64,000 nucleotides of DNA from Rheum nobile (taxonomy: Eukaryota; Streptophyta; Magnoliopsida; Caryophyllales; Polygonaceae), in the NCBI GenBank assembly GCA_027886185.1, contig WOAB01000214.1:62001-126000 (forward strand). Direction: 5' to 3'. Shown here in pieces: positions 10,409 through 22,505 of this stretch. Numbering within the stretch: position 1 is the first letter of the stretch; every line of letters starts with the position of its first letter. The notes beneath the pieces were generated by a model, which was not told where the DNA came from, made no database searches, and worked only from the letters and a program-made list of their open reading frames with translations. The translations under genes and the position numbers were made by a program.

Positions 10409-10421
10409 TTGGTATTAGATC
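10409..10421 (+). other. Element A primer-binding site
   Basis: TTGGTATTAGATC matches the tRNA-Met complement TTGGTATCAGAGC at 11 of 13 positions and begins two bases after the LTR end. Confidence 0.75.
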
Positions 10422-10482
10422 TTTGTTCCCTTCTTTGTGTAGATCTGGTCTTGTGTGATTCTATATTTGCACAGATTAGGGT

Positions 10483-11341
10483 GATGCGTTTCGGGCTCGA
10501 CTCAAGCCGGGCAACGACGAGCCCAAGACGCCCAAGACCGTGGCGTCCCCCTTAGTTCAAGACTTAGACTAGTTTAGCCTAATTTATGTTATTTCCCGTT
10601 TTAGCATGTTTCCCTTTTTAGCATTTCCATTTCTATACTTTCTATTTCGGGTGTGTGCCTTTCTCTTGCTAGAGAAGGCCGCACCCACGACCGGTACCCC
10701 GACCCTTGGTTCAGTGGCGTGTGCCCATACGAAGTGGACCATCCTTCCCGGTGGTTCGTACTTATCCGGTTACCAAGAGAAGGATCCGAGACCGCTTCCT
10801 GCCTAGATCTGGCATCAGACGAGATCCGAGCCATCGGATTCATATCAATTGATACGAATCGATGGGTCGACTCGTCTCGCGGACGGATCTAGATCAGGAA
10901 AGCTTTCGACTTGACTCGAATGGATCTCTCAAACTCTTGATGGCAGCCAAAGTGATGCCTTGATTGACGAACAAGTAACCGGTTTGATGACGCCCGGATG
11001 GTTAAAGAAGGATTTTCTCTCAACTTCACAATTTAACCATTAATTTAGACGTAAAGAACAATAAGTACATCGACAACTATTTAAAGCCATAAGGCTTGAC
11101 CAAGAACCCTAATGGGCTTGGGCCGAAAACACACTAATGGGCTAGCCTTCTCTAGCAAGAGAAAGGCACACGCCCGAAATAAAAAGTACGGAAATGGAAA
11201 TGCTAAAAAGGGAAACATGCTAAAACGGGAAATAACATAAAATAGGCTAAACTAGTCTAAGTCTTGAACCAAGGGGGATGCCACGGTCTTGGGCGTCTCG
11301 GGCTCATCGTTGCCCGACTTGAGTCGAGCCCGGAATGTAGT
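10483..11341. mobile_element. Element H: foldback, probably Mutator-like MITE
   Basis: The terminal inverted repeats are about 197 bp (10483-10679 and 11145-11341) and very similar; both contain CGGGCTCGACTCAAG near the end. ATTAGGGT flanks both sides (10475-10482 and 11342-11349); counting one more base gives 9 bp with one mismatch. Long TIRs with a 9-bp TSD are typical of Mutator-like elements. The 465-bp centre has no transposase. It is inserted in the leader of element A. Confidence 0.75.
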
Positions 11342-11719
11342 ATTAGGGTTTTGTGCTCTCATGAGATCTTGTTCTTGATTTCTCTACTGTTGATTCGCTA
11401 GATTCTTTCTAAATGTGAGAATGATGCTTTGATATTGAAACTGTAAGCATGCGATTGCATATTGATGTCTTGAGATTGTTGTTGTGACATATTGATTTCG
11501 TGGTTCTTGGGAAAACATTTTCATTCCCTGGTTACCATGAATTTATATGTGACTTCTTGCGTGAGTAACCTCTGGTGTTGCTCTAGGGTTCTTGAAAACT
11601 GAGATTTTTTGTATGAACCTGGATTGTGTGTAGTTGTGTCTATACATTTTCCCTTGTGATTTCTTGTACTGTGAATACCTACTGATTGGTGTGTCTCTAT
11701 AACTGATAGTAATATAAGA

Positions 11720-12781
11720 ATGAAGCCCTTCGATGGCTTAACTGACTTTGCCATGTGGCAAGTAAATATGAAAGCAATCCTGACTAAAGAGAAGTGTAGC
11801 AAGGCCATTAAGGCTGAGTATCCTGAGGGCACTGATGCTGCTATAAACTTGAAGATGGATGAGCAAGCCCATGCTGAAATAATGAGAAGGCTTTCATATG
11901 ATGTTGCTCGACAAGTGGTAAAATTCACTACTACTAAAACTCTGTGGGAAGCTTTAGAAGCTTTATATATCACTAAGTCCCTGCCTTCTAGGAAATCTTT
12001 GTTGTGCAGACTTTTCACTTTTAAAATGGATACTAGTCTGACCTTGAATGATAATCTTGATAAATTTCTAAAATTGACTCAAGACCTAGAAAGATGCAAG
12101 GATACTATAGATGAGACCCATCAAGTTATTCCGTTACTTAACTTCTTGCATGCTTAGTTTGATAGTACTTTAAAAGATGTTATACAATATAGTAATGACA
12201 CCTTGACTAAACCCAAAATTCTTGATGCTATAACTGAAAAGAATGAAGTCTTAAAAGTGTTTAAGACTAAATCACCTGAGAAGAAAATTGACACTAAGGC
12301 TAAGGCTTTAATGGATAATGGCAAAGAAAATGCTAAGTATAAACAGAAAAAGGACAAGAAATTTGAAAAACCTAGTCCTAAAGATGAGAAACAGAAGAAG
12401 TGCTTCTACTATGGTAAACTTGGTCATTTTATAAAAGACTGCTACAAGAAAAAGAAAGAAGAGGCAGATAAAACTAGAACTGAAAACTCTGCTTCTTTGT
12501 TTGAATCCAAAACTGTCTATGACTGTGAATTGCTTATGTGTGCTCATGCCTTCCATGAAAATGCTTGGATACTTGATTCTGGTTGCACAATGCATGCTAC
12601 TCCTGATAAATCATGTTTTAGTTCATTGCATGAGTTTAATGGGGGTGAAGTCATGCTTGTGGATCATAGTTATCTTGCTATTAAGGGGGTTGGGAATGTT
12701 CCTTTACGCATGCATGATGGAAAAGTTAGGGTTCTCCAAAATGTCAGGTGGATGCCTGAATTAAGGAGAAATCTACTTTCA
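11720..12781 (+). pseudogene. Element A gag and protease start
   Basis: One frame runs from 11720 and begins with the Copia gag motif PFDGLTDFAMWQ. A TAG at 12155 interrupts it. The zinc knuckle near 12400-12445 reads CFYYGKLGHFIKDC, so the second cysteine is replaced by tyrosine and the knuckle is damaged. The protease motif AWILDSGCTMHAT follows at about 12561-12600. A TAA at 12782 ends this part, and the same frame continues to 13036. Confidence 0.88.
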
Positions 12782-12784
12782 TAA

Positions 12785-13036
12785 TCTGTCTTTGATGATT
12801 TAAATTGTCATATTGTGACACATAATGGCATAAGAGAAGTCATCAAAAATGGACTCACTCTCATCAAGGGAGTTAAAAAGGGTGGGTTGTACTATGTTAT
12901 AACTGCACCTGAATTTAATCTCTCCCATGTGCCTACTAATATGATATTAGATCAAACAAAGATATGGCACAGTAGACTCGGGAATATTGGGAACAAAGGG
13001 TTGCATTATTTGTTCAAGCATGGTTTGATTGATTAA
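12785..13036 (+). pseudogene. Element A protease end and integrase zinc-finger start
   Basis: This stretch is in the same frame as gag. Near 12960-13030 it shows IWHSRLGNIG, the conserved W-H-x-R-L-G-H block at the start of Copia integrase (the usual H after G is N here). A TAA at 13034 ends the frame shortly before the LINE insertion at 13117. Confidence 0.8.
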
Positions 13037-13116
13037 AAAACCTTATGATTTGAGCTTCTATGAAAATTGCATATTTGGCAAAAAGACTAGCCACGCCTTC
13101 AATAAGTGTACCTATG

Positions 13117-13779
13117 TTTTTTTGAATGAAAGGTTATAAATTCATTCATGGCAAGTAAAGTAAACTTACAAAATCCTAGGTAGCCCTAGGTATTATAAGG
13201 ATCCATCCTAATCCCAACTCTCTCTAACCAAGATCTTGTCTCTCTATTAGTTTTGTTCCATCTAGCTCTAGTACAATTTTTAACATGATTGATAATCATC
13301 AAGGTACAATCCTGAGTTGTAACATGCTTATCCTTAAAAACAACGAGATTCGTGCATCTCCATGTATAGTAAATGATTGTCGTGATACTGCACATCCAAA
13401 AGGCGAACCTCAAAGTGTTTTTCCTCTTCAAATTCCTCATGCAGTTAATCCAGTCTTGTATGTCTACATGCCTTCTTCCAATTTTCCCCCAAGTCAAAAC
13501 TGAATGCATCACCTCTGAAGTGTAAGAGCACTGGAACCAGAGATGTTCAGCAGTTTCTTGTTCCTGTAAGCAAAGCAGGCACATATCATCATGTAAAATG
13601 CCCATGCTCCTTAGCTTGGTCTTGGTGTAAATACCTCCTTGAATTGCCATCCAGCACATGAAAGAAGTTCTGGGAGTAATGAGCTTGCCCCAAAGCCAAA
13701 AGTTCCAGTCAGTGTAGTTGCCTTTATGCCTCAACTCATCATAGATAGATTTCCAATCATATTTCCCTCCTCTTGACAT
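13117..13779 (-). mobile_element. Element I: 5'-truncated LINE inserted in A
   Basis: The insertion is 663 bp and flanked by a 16-bp TSD, AATAAGTGTACCTATG (13101-13116) and AATAAGTCTACCTATG (13780-13795), with one mismatch. On the minus strand its 3' end is a short poly(A) (TTTTTTT at 13117-13123 on the plus strand). It contains only the C-terminal part of LINE ORF2. The TSD, tail and truncation are the classic products of target-primed reverse transcription. Confidence 0.92.
13186..13779 (-). pseudogene. LINE ORF2 C-terminus (zf-RVT domain)
   Basis: The frame is intact for 197 codons on the minus strand. It shows the zf-RVT layout: W-x-x-x-x-L-W-G-K-x-x-x-P-R-x-x-F-x-x-W, then C-L-L-C-L-Q-E-Q-E-T-A-E-H-L-W-F-x-C. 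The insertion begins inside this domain because of 5' truncation. It lacks endonuclease and RT and cannot act alone. Confidence 0.85.
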
Positions 13780-13795
13780 AATAAGTCTACCTATG

Positions 13796-14345
13796 TTGCT
13801 AAAAGGCCACTAGAGTATGTTCACTCTGACTTGTGGGGCCATTCACACATAGATACTATTGGGGAAGAAAGTATTTCATCTCCTTTATTGATCACTTTTC
13901 TAGGAAAGTTTGGGTCTATTTGTTGAAAAGCCGAGGCCTTCAATACCTTTAAGGATTGGAAAACTTATGTTGAAATACAATCTGATATGAAGCTTAAATG
14001 TCTTAGAACTGAAAATGGCCTTGAGTTCTGCAATACTGTTTTTGACACTTATTGTCATGAAAATGGGATAAAAAGACACTTGACTGTGCAAGTACCCCTC
14101 AGCAAAATGGTACAGTTGAGAGAATGAATAGAACTTTGCTTGAAAAGGCAAGATGTATGTTGATTAGTGCATGTATGAAACCTTCTTTATGGGGTGAGGC
14201 TATTGTGACAGTTAGTTACCTCATAAATAGATCACCTTCATTTGTGGTGAAATTTAAAACACCACAGGAACTGTGGATATGTAAGAAGCCTAGCCTAGCA
14301 CATCTGAGGCCCTTTGGTTGCACTGCTTACTCCCAGATTCATTAG
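13796..14345 (+). pseudogene. Element A integrase core
   Basis: Translation after the LINE TSD gives HSDLWG (first catalytic Asp) near 13820 and then FIDHFSRKVWVYLL. Stops and frameshifts occupy 13920-14080. STPQQNG at about 14092 then leads to ERMNRTLLEKARCML, containing the catalytic Glu. The C-terminal part continues to 14345 (PSLWGEA, HLRPFGC). The integrase would join element DNA to the host genome, but this copy is broken. Confidence 0.82.
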
Positions 14346-14514
14346 GGAAAGCTGCAACCAAGGGCACATAAATGTGTCATGTTAGGCTATACAGAGGGTG
14401 TGAAAGGCTATAAATTACTTCTTATCCAACCCCATGGGTATAAAGTGATTATCTCTAGAAGTGTTACCTTTAATGAAAATGTTTTTTATTTCAAAAATGC
14501 ACTAACAAAACCAA

Positions 14515-14927
14515 ATGAGAAGACATGTACCACATAAGCTGAGGCTGGTGGGGCTACAGTCCCAAGGCAGTTCTATGAACCAAATGACCACTTGGAGCAT
14601 GATGAAGAGGAAGAGTTTGATGTTGGTCAATACTCTCAAGATCACACCAACACTGAGAAGGGCTCAACTGAGGCAAATGAGGGTGACCAAGCAGATGGTC
14701 AAGAGGACCAACAAGATGAAAACAATACACAACAATTAATGGGGGAAATCAGGGAAGAAAATTATAACTCTAGCTTGTCTAAGTCTTCTGATATGCATGA
14801 TTATGTGATGTCTAGTGATGATGTTACTATATCTGATGGTCGTGACTTAGAACAATACCAGCTTACTAGAGATAGAGCTCCTAGACTTATAATACCAAAC
14901 AAAAAAAATTCTTCAAATATTGTGTAG
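14515..14927 (+). pseudogene. Element A acidic linker between integrase and RT
   Basis: An Asp/Glu/Gln-rich stretch (14592-14927) lies between the integrase and RT. Such variable acidic linkers are normal in Tork-type Copia polyproteins. It ends with APRLIIPNKK, followed by a stop. Confidence 0.55.
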
Positions 14928-14936
14928 TATGTTTTC

Positions 14937-16190
14937 TTGACTGCTAATGTGAACCTCATTGAATATGCCTTCATAACTGCTGATGTGATTGACAATTCTT
15001 ATACTCCTGATACATATGAACATGCTATAAAATGTAAGCATGCTAAAAATTGGTTAAGTGCTATGCATGATGAAATTGAGTCTATGATGAAAAATAAGAC
15101 TTGGACTTTAGTGCCCAAACCTGAAAAAACTAAGCTTGTTGATTGTAAATGGATTTATAAGATAAAAGAGGACACTAATGCTAATGAACCTCCTAGGTTT
15201 AAAGCTAGATTAGTGGCCAAAGGTTTCACTCAAAAAGAATAAGTGGATTATAATGACATCTTTGCCCCTGTAGTGAAATATAAAACTATGAGGTTGTTGC
15301 TTGCTATGTGCATTGTTTTTGACATGAAATTGGAACAAATGGATGTGAAAACTGTTTTTTTTGCATGGAGATTTAAATGAAACCATCTACATGAGACAGC
15401 CTGAGGGTTTTGTGGATAAAAGCAAACCTGACTATGCATGCTTGCTTAAGAAATCAATTTATGGTTTAAAATAGTCTCCTAGACAATGGAACCAAAAATT
15501 TGATGCTTGCATGAAAAAATTAGGCTTCCTAAGAAGCATTTATGACACATGACTTTATTTCAAGAATGTTAAGTCTGCATCCCCATTGTATGTGTTTCTG
15601 TATGTGGATGATATCTTATTGATGTGCAATTCTAAAGTGCTTCTTTCTGGAGTGAAAAGAGATCTTAAATTGCATTTTGACATGAAAGACTTAGGTGCTG
15701 CTAAGAGAATCCTAAGGGTTAAAATCATTAGAGACAGAAAGAAAAAACTTATGTGGCTCTCTCAAAATCATTATATGCAGAAAGTACTTGATAGGTTTAA
15801 TATGGATAATTCTAAACCTACATCTATACCCTTAGGAGGGCACTTAGAGCTCTCTAGAAATAATTGTCCCAAAACTAGTGCTGACATAGAAAAGATGTCT
15901 AAAATTCCTTACGATGTTGTTGTAGGTTCTGTCATGTATGCTATGTTGTGTACTAGACATGACCTTGCATTTGCTATCAGTGTGCTAAGTCAATACATGT
16001 CTAATCCTGGTGAACTTCATTAGACTACTATGAAAAATGTTCTGAGATACATGTGTGGTACTAAAAATATGTGCTTGGTATTTTCTGAACATACTTCTAG
16101 AAATGAGTTACATGGCTTTGTGAATTCTGATTATGCTAGTAATAAGGATACTAGAAAATCCACTAATGCATATTTCTATACATGGGCAGG
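14937..16190 (+). pseudogene. Element A reverse transcriptase and start of RNase H
   Basis: The RT N-terminus (14937-15242) shows AMHDEI, NKTWTLV, CKWIYKIK and RLVAKGFTQKE, then a stop at 15241. After a damaged stretch with several stops (15243-15585), the catalytic block FLYVDDIL is at about 15592-15620 and the C-terminal blocks follow to 16023 (VGSVMYAMLCTRHDLAFAI). RNase H starts at 16030 (NSDYASNKDTRKST, carrying the first catalytic Asp) and is interrupted at 16190 by element B. Confidence 0.88.
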
Positions 16191-16894
16191 TGATGAGTAC
16201 CAAACACCCATCAACAAGGACATTCAAGGCCCGGTGACTAGGGCCAGAGCCCGAGCCGTGGCACAAGCCCTCAATGCCCTAGCCCACCGTGCCCTCTCAA
16301 GCCCAAGCGACGGAGATCCACCAACCCAAGGGACAAGCCCACTTTTGTGCCTCACCTTGGAGTAGCCACTGCGCCCACGCCTCCATGCCACGACAATCAA
16401 GCACCTGGTGCTTCGACTCCAAGGCATCTAGGCGCACGCTTCCACCCAAGCCTTATGGCTTTTATCCCTCTTTACCCCTTTGTGGGTTTATTTATGCATC
16501 TCCTTTTATTGGTGGGCGTGTAGACCCATTTGCCAATGGCTCCTAGTCCACCCACTATTTAAACTCCTTGTTGTCTCCTTTTGCAAACTAGTTGAAGAAT
16601 ATAGAAGTGGCATTGCCTTGGGTAAGAGTTTAACTCCCCTAGGCCGCCACTTAGTTCTTTCAACCCAAGCTTCCAAATCTTCAATCCCTCTTTCTCCTTC
16701 TCTCAATCTCGTTTGGATCTCTCACATACTTAAGCTCACGTTAGAAGTTAGACCACCTCAGCCAAGGAACCTCCAAGAGAGGTTCCCTTGGCCCTCCACC
16801 GTTCGCACCTCCCCTCGGTTGCCCTCCGGGCCTCTCGGCGCTCCCCTTGGCGTTCCACCTCTTCCACGACCGAGAGCCTCTTCCAAAGGCTATT

Positions 16895-18313
16895 TGATAA
16901 CAGGAATTTATCGTTCTAATTCCTACTATGCAAAATATCCAAACAAACCTTAAACCGTAGTCCTAGGTAAGTAAAGGTCGAATCCACAGGGAGGCAAATT
17001 CTATCTAAATATGCAATTCGTATGTCAATCAAACGTAACCAAAGGGGGGTTTTGTGAGTTTTGTAAGTTCTAAACATGCAAAAGGTAAACAAGCTAAAGA
17101 GTTGTGAAATCAGTGATGGGAAAAACACTTAGTCAAACAACATCCACTATTCGTATGACAAGTTGATCATAGAAAATCATTCAAAATCTCATGCAATGGA
17201 AATTCCAATTCCTTTTCAGATATAACTAATAGCACAACCAGATACTATTAGCACTAACTAATTAAACAACCCTGAAACTATCAAGATTCAGTTTAACAGC
17301 AGCGTTACGGATAAGAATATAGTTGGATACAATTCTAGCATAAAACAACCAGCTTTTATCCTAGAATGTAAATCAGTTCTCTTCTGCATAAGACTAGCAC
17401 AACCAGATACTAGTACGATGCAGTTGCTACTCTGAAATAGATATGCTCAACCAGTAACAATTTAAATCTAGCAATAGATCAATAACGACAAACCCTAGTT
17501 GCGTCCAAGATAGAGATTATCAATATCAATCATAAGCAATCAAGCAAGAGAATAGATAAAAACCATGCAATAGATTAAGAACGAGAGTCTCACAACTGAA
17601 TCAAAATGAAAGCTTCAACGTCTGACTAAGCCAGGGAGGCTTAGTTCTTCATAGTAAGGTACGTAGAAAGAAATTAGGGTTCGAGAGATGACGATATGAT
17701 AGGATAATCAAGCCTCTCTCTACCCTTAAATACTAAAGAAAATAAAGTCTAAGTTAACCTAAAACGAAATAATAAAAACGTAATAAAATAATGCAGAATA
17801 AACAAATAAGGAAACGGCTCGGCGGTGCTTCCAACAGCGGCAGCGGGCGCTGCAAGTGAGGCAGCGGGCACCGAGATTAAACGGCGGGCGCCGTTCCTAT
17901 GTCGTAGTCGTGGTCGCTGGAGGGGAATTGGCGGCGGGCGCCGCAATGTTCACGGCGGGCGCCGTCGCTGTTCTTCGGTTCAACTCCTGCGACACTTCCG
18001 TAGAAACGCCATAACTTTTGATTCCCAACTCGGATTGCGCTCATATTTTGAGAACTTGCAGTAGACTTCAAGATCTAACTCCTCGAATTGGAATCACTCC
18101 ATTTGGACATCTGAGTAGAGATAAAGAACCAATTGAATTCAGCCTACCGTTCTTCTACTCTTCATTGCACTCCCTTGGCGTCTACTACTGGTGGCTTCTC
18201 CTCAGTGTCTCATATGATCTCCAAAACTGCTCAAACACCTCCAAATATACCAACTTCGCCCCCAAATGCCATACACATGAATGTGTATGGCGTTTGGGGG
18301 CGAAGTTGGTATA
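16895..18313 (-). repeat. Element C 3' LTR, inner end rearranged
   Basis: It matches the 5' LTR from TGATAACAGGAATTT up to about 18280. The 5' LTR then continues for about 70 bases to CTTATCA at 23964, but this copy turns back into an inverted copy of itself and then enters the internal region. The terminal bases of U3 and the polypurine junction are therefore missing. Confidence 0.85.
18246..18313. repeat. 68-bp near-perfect palindrome
   Basis: Arms of 33 bp (18246-18278 and 18281-18313) surround a 2-base centre and differ at one position. The intact LTR copy has only a natural 14-bp palindrome, ACACATGAATGTGT, at the centre (about 23878-23891). The larger palindrome therefore arose by copying back at that point. 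Confidence 0.95.
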
Positions 18314-19685
18314 CTTCTCCAATTCAGCATCCAAGGTCTCAGGAAGCATATCCTCCAACTAAGAGTCACCTAACCCATGCCAAGCTCCTGGCACCACTCT
18401 CATTTACAACACATCAACAACTCAACAGCTTAAGGGGCAAGCAGAGTACTTCCCCCAAGCTAAATCCGGACATCCAATAGCGTGAGTAACCTCTAATCCT
18501 AGCCTTAATCTATTGCTCCTTATGTCTCCCAGAGTGACCTACCCGACAATCCTTCTTTGTCTCCTCTTCTTATGACGTCTCGCCAAGAATAATGAGAAAT
18601 CCTAAAATCACTCTTCTTCTTTTCGCTCATTTTGCCAAGGCGCCCTTTCGGGTTTTCACCAAGCCACTCATTTCATTTTCCAATAGATGTGCTCACATAA
18701 GCTCACGTCACTCTTGACCATATATTACCCCAGCCTAATGCTGGTCCAAGCCACCTGCTTATTGCCTAGGCCGCCCTTTCGGGTTTTCGACCTATCCCAG
18801 GATTTCAATGATAGCCTTTTTTTCAAATTTTTGGCTTTCTCTCTTTATTCATTTTTCTCCTCAACGACGTAGCAAGAATAGAACTCTCCCACATGCTTAA
18901 ACATTGCATTGTCCTCAATGTAATGAAAGACAAAAGAATAGAAGCACTGGGAAAAGCAAAAAATTAACTCATAACGTTGCCGAGCTGGCTTGGACACGGA
19001 AGATGTCGCTGGCGGTCTTCTCAATAAACGTCCATGTCACGGGTGTCGGCATCAACGCCATAATCTTCATCTACCGTGCAACCATAGGGAACCACTGTGG
19101 GGAATAGTGGTATGGAAGGGATGGCGGGGTTGCATGGCCTTCAACAAACACAAAAATGGGGCCCAGATGTAATCGTGGTTGGGCCCTGGTGTATCTCCTC
19201 TCTAGCTGTCGACTGCAGGGCCACCATCGTTGTCAATTACAAAGTTGGGCTAATGTCTCCTCCTTGACAACATGATGCGCACCATCTCTCCATGGGAAAC
19301 TCAGACAGCTGGCCTCCGGTGGAACTTTTTTTTTTTTTTTTTGCTCCTCGTTTAAGGTTTTTTTTTTTTGATAAAACGAAAGAAAACGAACCTGAAAATG
19401 GCGGCGATCGCCGTAATTAAACGGCGGTCGCCATCATTTGCCGCAAGCGAAGTGTCGGAGGAGGTGAAAACGGCGGGCGCCGTAAGGTCGGCGGCGGGCG
19501 CCGTGAACTCCTTCTTCACTTGGAACCGCTTCCTGCAGGTTAGTTCGACACAGAAAGGAAAAAAAAACTATAAGGAAAAACAAAAGAAAATGACTAAGGG
19601 AAAGAAAATAAACTACCTAACATCGGGTTGCCTCCCGATCAGTGCCTTAGTTAATGTCGTGTCTCGAAATACTACTCGAATAACC
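18314..19685 (-). other. Element C 3' untranslated region
   Basis: About 1.37 kb lies between the end of the gag-protease frame and the 3' LTR, and aligns by eye with 32197-33552 in element F. Shared blocks include one containing CATTGTCCTCAATGTAATG and a stretch before a poly(T). It has no credible ORF. GC hairpins lie at 19402-19413, 19470-19483 and 19491-19504. Confidence 0.7.
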
Positions 19686-22427
19686 TCAATCCATATCATC
19701 AGGCTCTTTAGGAACCTTCTCAATCCATACCTCCTTCCTGAACCAATTATGGAAAGGTTTGAACCTTAGACCATTCTTCTTCTTCAGCGGATCCTCCATC
19801 TTGACCTTCTTAGTCGCGTCTCCCCCATACTTAGATCGATCAGGGGGGTGTTTAGCTTCAACTTCAGGGACCTGCATCAAAGATGGAACGAGCTTCTCGC
19901 TCGGAGTTAGCAGTAAAGGAGATTTGCCTGGTATAACCAAAGGAGGCTTATAGTCAGCGGCCAACTCAGTGATGACTTCCTGCGAGTTAGTAAATGAAGC
20001 AGAATCCAAGCTAGAATAAACAATGATAGATTGCTTGTCATCTGGGTGGTCCTCATCAAAAACATCTTGCACCGCAGACTCAAGTACATCAATAACACAC
20101 AAAGAATGATCATCAGAAGGATATTTCATGGCTTCATAGATATTGTAGTTAATAGTTTGGCCATCAAATTCCATAGTCAAGGAACCAGTACTCACATTGA
20201 TCATAGTGTTGGCAGTTTTCAGGAAGGGTCTCCCTAATAGAATAGGGGCTACATGCATATCATGTTCCATATTAAGCACATAGAAGTCAGCAGGAAAAGT
20301 AAGATCACCAACCCTAACCAAAACATCCTCCACTATCCCTATAGGACGCACACTAGATCTATCAGCTAACTGAATGGCAATATTAGTGGCATGCATGGGT
20401 CCTAATCGTAAGGATTCACAAAGAGATGAAGGTAGAACATTAATGGAGGCACCCAAATCTAACATAGTTTTATTGAACTTGGTACCTCCAATAGTGATAG
20501 GGATGGTGAACATACCTGGGTCGCCACACTTCTTGGGTAAGCGCTTCTGAAACACAGCAGAAACATGTTCGCTTACCTTTACCTTCTTCTTGTTGTTCCT
20601 ATCTTGATTCCTCTTTGTGGTGCACATCTGCTTCAAGAACTTGGCATAACGAGGGACAGACTTGATCAAATTTAGGAGAGGGATGTTGACCTCCATGTTT
20701 CTGAACATCTCAAACATGTCCTTGTCCTGCGCAAGTGGCTTGGTACGCTTCAAAGCAGACGGAAATGGTGCAACAGGCTTCCAATCAGGAAAAATCAGAG
20801 GTTCATACTCCTTCTCAGCCTCAGGATCAGCTTCGGAGGGGGGGCGGTCACCGCACGAAGTGTGGCGGTCGCCGTGAACATCATCAGAAAGATCGAAGTT
20901 TGGCTCACCATCACGGCGGGCGCCGTGGTCTTCACGGCGGTCGCCGTGAATTGGGCGGCGGTCGTCGTCGCTATTCTACTCCAATTCCGCGTTCTCTTCC
21001 TTGTTGACCTCATAATCATCCTCTTCGATCCTCTTCCCACTCCACAGAGTTACAGCACTGACATTCCTAATGTTCGGGTTTACTTCCGTTTGAGATGGAA
21101 GTTTACCAGAAACCTTTGCGTCGAGCTTGCTCACCACTTGAGAGATCTGGCCAAATTGCCTTTCCAGGTTCTGAATACTAGCGTGTGTAGTCTCTTGGAA
21201 TTGCAATTGGTTCGTAGTCAACTTAGCAACATTCTCATTGAGGTTGACGTTGCTCTGCATCAGCATCTTCATCATATCCTCCATAGACGACGAAGGGTTC
21301 GAGTTCTGCCCTTGAGGATTTGGCACAAATGGCTGCCTAGGTTGTTAAGGATTACCCTATTGTTGCACTTGACCTTGGTTCTGCTCTGGGTCTCTCCATC
21401 TGAAATTGGGATGATCCCTCCAACCAGGATTGTAAGTACTAGAGTAGGGATCATGCCTGGGCCTCTACTGGTATCCTCCTACTGCATTCACTTCCTCTTG
21501 TAGAGAAGGACATGAATCAGTAGGGTGCAAGTCATCTTGACAAATCTCACAGGCCTTAGCCTGCTGAGGCGTACCTTTCACCTTCAGACGCCTCACCTCC
21601 TCTCTCAGCACATCAAAATCAGCCTGATCAATCTTGGATTGAGAACTAGCAACTACCAAGCTTTGGGAACCTCTCCCACTGTACTGCCTAGAGTCATCAG
21701 CCAGAGTAGCAAATATCTCTTGAGCCTCTTCATAAGTCCTCTTCAGAATATTCCCACCACATGCAGAATTGACCATCCGACGGTCATCTTCACGGAGTCC
21801 TCCATGCAGATAAAGAATCAGATCATGATTAGCATAGCCATGGTAGGGGCAACTCTTCACCAGTTTCTTAAAGCGCTCATAATAATCATAGAGACACTCA
21901 TTAGAAAGTTGCTCTATGTTGCAGATTTTCTTCTTGAGCTGATTAGATTTGATTGCTGGAAAGTACTTGTCAAGGAATACCTTCTTCAAATTCACCCAAG
22001 TAGTGATGCTCCCTGGTGGTAAAGAATGATACCAGCCTTTAGCAGAATCCTTCAGAGAAAAGGAAAAGACTCTCAACCTCATCTGATCTTCAGTAATCTC
22101 AGATGGTCTCATACTGGTGCAGACCTCAAGGAACTCATCCAGGTGCTGAATCGGATCCTCAAGCGGGGTTCCACTAAATTTCGGGAGTAAATGGACTACT
22201 CCTGTCTTAAGCTCAAATTTGACTCCTTCACCAAGGGCAGGGAATTGCACAGCACGAGTTGGTTGCTCCAAGTTAGGAGCTGTCAGAGATTCAAGAGTAA
22301 CACGATCATCCATCGTATCAGCTTCCTGAAGTAGTATATTCGCAGCCCTGCGAGCTTGAAGAAAAGTTCTCTCGATTTCTGGATCAAAAACTAGAGGTAG
22401 CTTATTAGTAACACGGGTGTGAACCAT
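19686..22427 (-). pseudogene. Element C gag-protease polyprotein, 913 codons
   Basis: One minus-strand frame runs from MVHTR at 22427 to 19686 with four stops (at 21465, 21357, 21345 and 20976). Order: Athila-type gag (RVFSFSLKDSAKGWY; YYERFKKLVKSCPYHG), a coiled-coil segment, a knuckle-like CEICQDDLHPTDSC, a linker of GC-rich hairpin repeats (20844-20965) and an aspartic protease (MLDLGASINVLP; ILLGRPFLKTA). A basic tail with PPDRSKYGGDATKKVK follows. An autonomous Athila frame would continue into RT, but here it ends. The tail is shared with element F. Confidence 0.9.
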
Positions 22428-22485
22428 AAGATAGGTTCACACCAAGATTGGCACACAAATCACACACACAAAATAGATTATTGCC

Positions 22486-22505
22486 TCCCCGGCAACGGCA
22501 CAATT
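22486..22505 (-). other. Element C primer-binding site
   Basis: On the minus strand TTGTGCCGTTGCCGGGGAGG follows the LTR end directly. It resembles the TGGCGCCGTTGCCGGGG site common in plant Athila and Tat elements, with T for G in the GGCGCC part. Confidence 0.8.

Noticed and set aside
10016..10418. Frames in A's LTR (both strands, also 51720-52266)
   Set aside because: Repeated in both LTRs, overlapping and without any known domain; they are chance frames in LTR DNA.
22486..22505. tRNA gene fragments at primer-binding sites
   Set aside because: These are 12-20 base complements of tRNA 3' ends; no cloverleaf is present.
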